Assembly (NCBI GenBank): GCA_030150085.1
Contig: JASLGJ010000073.1
Coordinates: 1 to 9,050, forward strand
From: Candidatus Elarobacter sp.
GTDB lineage: Bacteria; Vulcanimicrobiota; Vulcanimicrobiia; Vulcanimicrobiales; Vulcanimicrobiaceae
Direction of reading: 5' to 3'
DNA length: 9,050 nt
The position numbers and the translations under genes were made by a program. Of the stretch, positions 6,529-9,050 are shown one piece after another. The first letter of the stretch is position 1. Every line of letters begins with the position of its first letter. The notes under the pieces are model-generated. The model made no database searches. It had not been told where the DNA came from and saw nothing but the letters and a program-made list of their open reading frames with translations.

Positions 6529-7524
6529 GTGGTGACGGCGCGGCGCGGCACGGGTCTGGCGATCCTGTGCGCCGCGCTCCTCGCCGCCGCGGCGGCGGGC
6601 ATCGCCGAGGGCGCGGTCGGCTTCGCGCCGCGCGCGGTGCTGGGCGCGCTGTTCCACCCGCACGCCGGCGACCAGCTCGGCTCGATCGTCTGGACCCTGC
6701 GCCTGCCGCGGGTCGCGATCGGGGCGCTGGTCGGGGCGGCGCTCGCGCTGGCCGGCACGCTGCTGCAGGGCATGCTGCGCAACCCGCTGGTCGACCCGTA
6801 TCTGACCGGGGGAAGCGCGGGGGCGGCGTTCGCGGTCGCGGTCGCGATCTCGCTCGGCGCGCCCAGCGGGCTGTACGGCGGGCTGGCTTTCGTCGCCGCG
6901 CTCGGCACCACGCTCGCCGTCGCGGCGCTGGCGCGCGCGGGGCGCGGGATCTCGCCCGAGCGCCTGATCCTGGCCGGGATCGCGATCTCGTCGCTGTTCG
7001 CCGGCCTGACCACGCTGATCATCATGCTCGTGCCCAGCCCCACCGCGGCGCTCAACGTGCTGGCCTGGCTGGGCGGCTCGCTGAGCGGGCACGGCTGGCC
7101 CGACCTGGCCTGGGCCGCGCTCTACGCCGCGCTGGGCGCGCTGGCCGCCGCGGCGACCGTGCCCGCGCTCAACGCGCTGCGGCTGGGCGAGGCCCGCGCG
7201 TTGGGCCTGGGCGTGGACCTCGAGCGCACCCGCTGGCTGGTGCTGATCGCGACCTCGCTGCTGACCGCGGCGGCGGTGAGCGTCAGCGGGGTGATCGGCT
7301 TCGTGGGCCTGATCGTGCCGCACGTGGTGCGCGCCGTCTGCGGGCCCGACCTGCGCTGGGCCGCGCCGGCCAGCATCCCCGCCGGCGCGGCGGTCGTCGT
7401 CCTGGCCGACACGGTCGCTCGCACTGCCGCCCCGCCGCTCGAGCTGCCGATCGGCGTGCTGCTCTCGGTGCTCGGCGTGCCGGCGTTCCTGTACCTGGCC
7501 TTCCGCCGCTGGCGCACGGCCTGA
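6529..7524 (+). CDS. FecCD/BtuC-family ABC importer permease
   Basis: A 331-residue, very hydrophobic inner-membrane protein, the standard length for permeases of the iron-siderophore, heme and cobalamin importers. In order it shows RLPR (58-61), the hallmark LQGMLRNPLVDPYLTG (79-94), the cytoplasmic coupling segment GEARALGLGVDLERTR (220-235) that contacts the ATPase, SGVIGFVGLIVPHVVR (253-268) and ELPIGVLLSVLGVPAFLYL (305-323). About ten membrane helices are expected. The start is one of two adjacent GTG codons (6529 or 6532), 4 nt after the second M13 stop, so it is likely read from the same mRNA. The family works as a dimer with an ATPase and a periplasmic binding protein; neither is encoded in this window, and the next gene is a glycoside hydrolase. 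Substrate cannot be told from sequence. Confidence 0.93.
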   Translation: MVTARRGTGLAILCAALLAAAAAGIAEGAVGFAPRAVLGALFHPHAGDQLGSIVWTLRLPRVAIGALVGAALALAGTLLQGMLRNPLVDPYLTGGSAGAAFAVAVAISLGAPSGLYGGLAFVAALGTTLAVAALARAGRGISPERLILAGIAISSLFAGLTTLIIMLVPSPTAALNVLAWLGGSLSGHGWPDLAWAALYAALGALAAAATVPALNALRLGEARALGLGVDLERTRWLVLIATSLLTAAAVSVSGVIGFVGLIVPHVVRAVCGPDLRWAAPASIPAGAAVVVLADTVARTAAPPLELPIGVLLSVLGVPAFLYLAFRRWRTA

Positions 7525-7606
7525 GCGCGCCTTCTCCCGGCTGAACGGCGAGGGTCCGACCCAAGCGTTCGAGCGCGACGCCCGATCTGGGTATCGGCCT
7601 TGAGGA
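7525..7606 (+). other. Gap between the permease and GH13 genes
   Basis: An 82-nt non-coding stretch. It contains GAGGA at 7602-7606 directly against ATG 7607, which is too close for an optimal ribosome binding site. A weak 4-bp hairpin (GGGT CCG ACCC) lies inside. I see no convincing terminator or promoter, though the length, compared with the 4-nt junctions upstream, leaves room for a separate promoter. Confidence 0.4.
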
Positions 7607-9050
7607 ATGACGAGCGGGCCGCGCATCTACAACCTGTTTCCCTCGCTGGTGGGCTCGGTCGGCCGCTGGGCGGCGGAGCTGCCGTGGATCGCGGCGCTGG
7701 GCTTCGACTGGGTCTACGTCAACCCGTTCCACGAGACGGGCTACTCGGGCAGCCTGTACGCGGTCAAGGACTACTACCGGCTCAACCCGCTCTTCCGGGG
7801 CGAGGAGGGCGGCAGCGACGACGACCTGATCCGCGGCTTCGCCGAGACCGCGCGCGCGCACGGCATCGGCGTCATGATGGACCTGGTGGTCAACCACACC
7901 GCGCGCGATGCCGGGCTGACCGCGGAGCGCCCGCACTGGTACCGGCGCGACGCGCGGGGTGAGATCGAGGCGCCCTCGGCCAACGACCCGGCGAACCCGA
8001 GCAACGTCACGGTCTGGACCGATCTGGCCGAGCTGGACTACGCCGAGCGGCCCGAGCGCGCCGAGATCGTGGCGTACTTCGCGGACGTGGTGCGGCACTA
8101 CGCGCGCCTGGGCATCCGCGGCTTCCGCTGCGACGCGGCTTACAAGGTTCCGGCGGACGTGTGGGGGACGCTGATCGGGGCCGCGCGCGAGGTCGACCCG
8201 AGCGTGCTGTTCGCCGCCGAGACGCTGGGCGCGCCGGTCGAGGCCGTGCTCGCGCTGCGCCCGGCCGGCTTCGACTACCTCTTCAACAGCGCGAAGTGGT
8301 GGGATTTCCGCGCGCCCTGGCTGCTCGAGCAGTACGAGCACTTCCGCCGCATCGCGCCCTCGATCGCCTTTCCCGAGAGCCACGACACACCGCGCGTCGC
8401 GGCCGACCTGGCCGGCAGCGACGCGGCGCGGATCGAGGCCGAGTACAAGTTCCGCTACCTGTTCGCGGCCTTCTTCTCCAGCGGGGTGATGATGCCGCTG
8501 GGCTACGAGTTCGGCGCCGAGCGCGCGGTCGACGTGGTGATGACCCGGCCCGAGCACCGCGAGCGGCCGCGCTTCGACCTGAGCGGGTTCGTGGCCGAAA
8601 CGAACGCCATGAAGGCCGCCGTGCCCGCGCTCAACGACGAGGGCCCGCAGCGCCTGCTGTGGAGCGACCGCGCCGCCGTGGCGCTGCTGCGCAACGCGAA
8701 CGCCGGCTCCAGCTACGCGCTCGCGCTGATCAATCCCGACCCCGCGCGCGGCACGTCGGTCGCGGCGCACGACCTCGTGCGCGCGCTGAACGGCGCGACG
8801 AGCGCGGTCGAGATCACGCCCGGGATGCCGCAAGCGCCGCTCCCGCGCGAGGGCGGCCTCGAGCTGGGCCCGCTGGAGATCCGCATCTTCGCCAACGCCG
8901 GCGTCACCGCGCGGCGCAGCGGCCTTGGCCGTGCTTCCGTTGGTCGCCGTCCGCGCGGTGACGCCGGCGTTGGCGAAGATGCGGATCTCCAGCGGGCCCA
9001 GCTCGAGGCCGCCCTCGCGCGGGAGCGGCGCTTGCGGCATCCCGGGCGTG
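7607..9050 (+). CDS. GH13 alpha-amylase-superfamily enzyme, GlgE/maltosyltransferase-like (native sequence reliable only to about 8914)
   Basis: A predicted cytoplasmic alpha-glucan enzyme, with no signal peptide. ATG 7607 is preceded by an in-frame TGA at 7601, and the protein begins near the first barrel strand (RIYNLFPSLVG). The GH13 motifs are in order: MMDLVVNHT (Asp92, Asn96, His97); GIRGFRCDAAYKV with Arg174 and the nucleophile Asp176; FAAETLGAP with the acid/base Glu205; FPESHDTPR with His259-Asp260. So the catalytic triad is complete. The segment VNPFHETGYSGSLYAVKDYYRLNPLF resembles GlgE-like enzymes rather than classical amylases, but the protein lacks GlgE's large N-terminal domains. 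A C-terminal beta-domain ends LELGPLEIRIFANAG, 436 residues to base 8914. The frame continues without a stop to the window end, but everything after 8914 is the spacer and reverse complement of an inverted repeat and has the look of a chimera. The exact reaction (hydrolase or transferase) is undecided. Confidence 0.85.
   Translation, partial: MTSGPRIYNLFPSLVGSVGRWAAELPWIAALGFDWVYVNPFHETGYSGSLYAVKDYYRLNPLFRGEEGGSDDDLIRGFAETARAHGIGVMMDLVVNHTARDAGLTAERPHWYRRDARGEIEAPSANDPANPSNVTVWTDLAELDYAERPERAEIVAYFADVVRHYARLGIRGFRCDAAYKVPADVWGTLIGAAREVDPSVLFAAETLGAPVEAVLALRPAGFDYLFNSAKWWDFRAPWLLEQYEHFRRIAPSIAFPESHDTPRVAADLAGSDAARIEAEYKFRYLFAAFFSSGVMMPLGYEFGAERAVDVVMTRPEHRERPRFDLSGFVAETNAMKAAVPALNDEGPQRLLWSDRAAVALLRNANAGSSYALALINPDPARGTSVAAHDLVRALNGATSAVEITPGMPQAPLPREGGLELGPLEIRIFANAGVTARRSGLGRASVGRRPRGDAGVGEDADLQRAQLEAALARERRLRHPGR
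8815..8914 (+). repeat. Left arm of a 100-bp perfect inverted repeat
   Basis: This arm is the 3' part of the GH13 coding sequence (from ITPGMPQAPLPR to NAGVTAR). It pairs base for base with 8951-9050, with the centre between 8932 and 8933. Pairing stops abruptly at 8915/8950. The outer limit is set only by the window end, so the true repeat may be longer. Confidence 0.97.
8915..8950. other. 36-nt spacer of the terminal inverted repeat
   Basis: Unpaired loop between the two arms. In the plus-strand GH13 frame about half its codons end in A or T (CTT, CGT, GCT, GTT, GGT), unlike the rest of the gene. Read on the minus strand in the GH13 frame of the right arm it gives TATNGSTAKAAA with 10 of 12 codons ending in G or C. 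The minus-strand reading therefore looks like the natural gene continuation. Confidence 0.6.
8951..9050 (-). repeat. Right arm of the inverted repeat (reverse copy of the GH13 3' end)
   Basis: Exact reverse complement of 8815-8914, ending on the last base of the window. On the minus strand it encodes the same GH13 C-terminal peptide (MPQAPLPREGGLELGPLEIR and onward). It is either a fold-back copy produced during amplification or assembly, or the tail of a second, inverted gene copy. Confidence 0.95.

Noticed and set aside
4311..7055. Very long minus-strand open frame (over 900 codons) across the second M13 gene and the permease
   Set aside because: The opposite strand carries proteins with complete family motifs and signal peptides. 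The antisense translation is repetitive Arg/Gly/Val/Ala sequence, as expected from GC-rich codon bias.
7283..9040. Long minus-strand open frame starting in the right inverted-repeat arm
   Set aside because: Its first codons are the reverse copy of the GH13 C-terminus, and the rest is antisense to the GH13 and permease genes. It has no independent coding signal.
8815..9050. Terminal inverted repeats of a transposon
   Set aside because: The arms are only 36 nt apart with no transposase between them, and the left arm is an intact piece of the GH13 coding sequence rather than a non-coding end.
1..9050. CRISPR array, ribosomal RNA, riboswitch or defence system
   Set aside because: I saw no regularly spaced short repeats, no rRNA-like conserved segments, no recognisable cobalamin-type riboswitch before the permease (only 4 nt of space) and no nuclease or toxin-antitoxin motifs.

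Overview
The window is a GC-rich bacterial segment (roughly 70% G+C by eye, with strongly G/C-biased third codon positions). It carries two tRNA genes and six protein genes. Four protein genes are complete; the outer two are cut or disturbed at the window ends. No ribosomal RNA, insertion sequence or CRISPR array is visible. The organism cannot be fixed from sequence alone. The tRNA genes encode CCA, exported proteins have Sec-type signal peptides, and the mix of CHASE3-SpoIIE phosphatase, small secreted M48 protease and tandem M13 proteases resembles what I recall from uncultured high-GC phyla such as Eremiobacterota (WPS-2). High-GC Actinobacteria are a weaker alternative. This assignment is inference.

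Layout. Minus strand, read right to left: tRNA-Gly(CCC) at 1307-1234, tRNA-Cys(GCA) at 1224-1151, then directly a membrane-bound CHASE3/SpoIIE-type PP2C phosphatase that runs off the left edge. The phosphatase has no ATG/GTG/TTG start between the tRNA-Cys 3' end and its first membrane helix; the only conventional start in frame is a GTG inside the tRNA. Plus strand from 1421: a secreted M48-type zinc protease, a pair of hairpins that look like a terminator, two tandem secreted M13 (neprilysin/PepO family) zinc endopeptidases whose reading frames overlap by 4 nt, and a FecCD/BtuC-type ABC permease starting 4 nt after the second M13 gene. After an 82-nt gap comes a GH13 alpha-amylase-superfamily enzyme related to the GlgE/maltosyltransferase type.

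How the genes fit together. The two M13 genes and the permease form a tightly packed likely operon, with the M48 gene upstream behind its own hairpins. Three exported metallopeptidases next to a metal-chelate or cobalamin-type importer suggest envelope or extracellular protein and nutrient processing, but the substrate is not determined. The permease has no ATPase or binding-protein gene in this window. The M13 paralogs share stretches that are almost identical in DNA (118 of 119 nt in one block) inside otherwise diverged genes, which points to gene conversion.

The right end is abnormal. Positions 8815-8914 and 8951-9050 are perfect 100-bp inverted repeats around a 36-nt spacer. The left arm is the 3' part of the GH13 gene and the right arm is its exact reverse complement, reaching the last base of the window. 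This most likely marks a fold-back chimera at a contig end. Sequence to the right of 8914 should not be taken as the true continuation of the gene.
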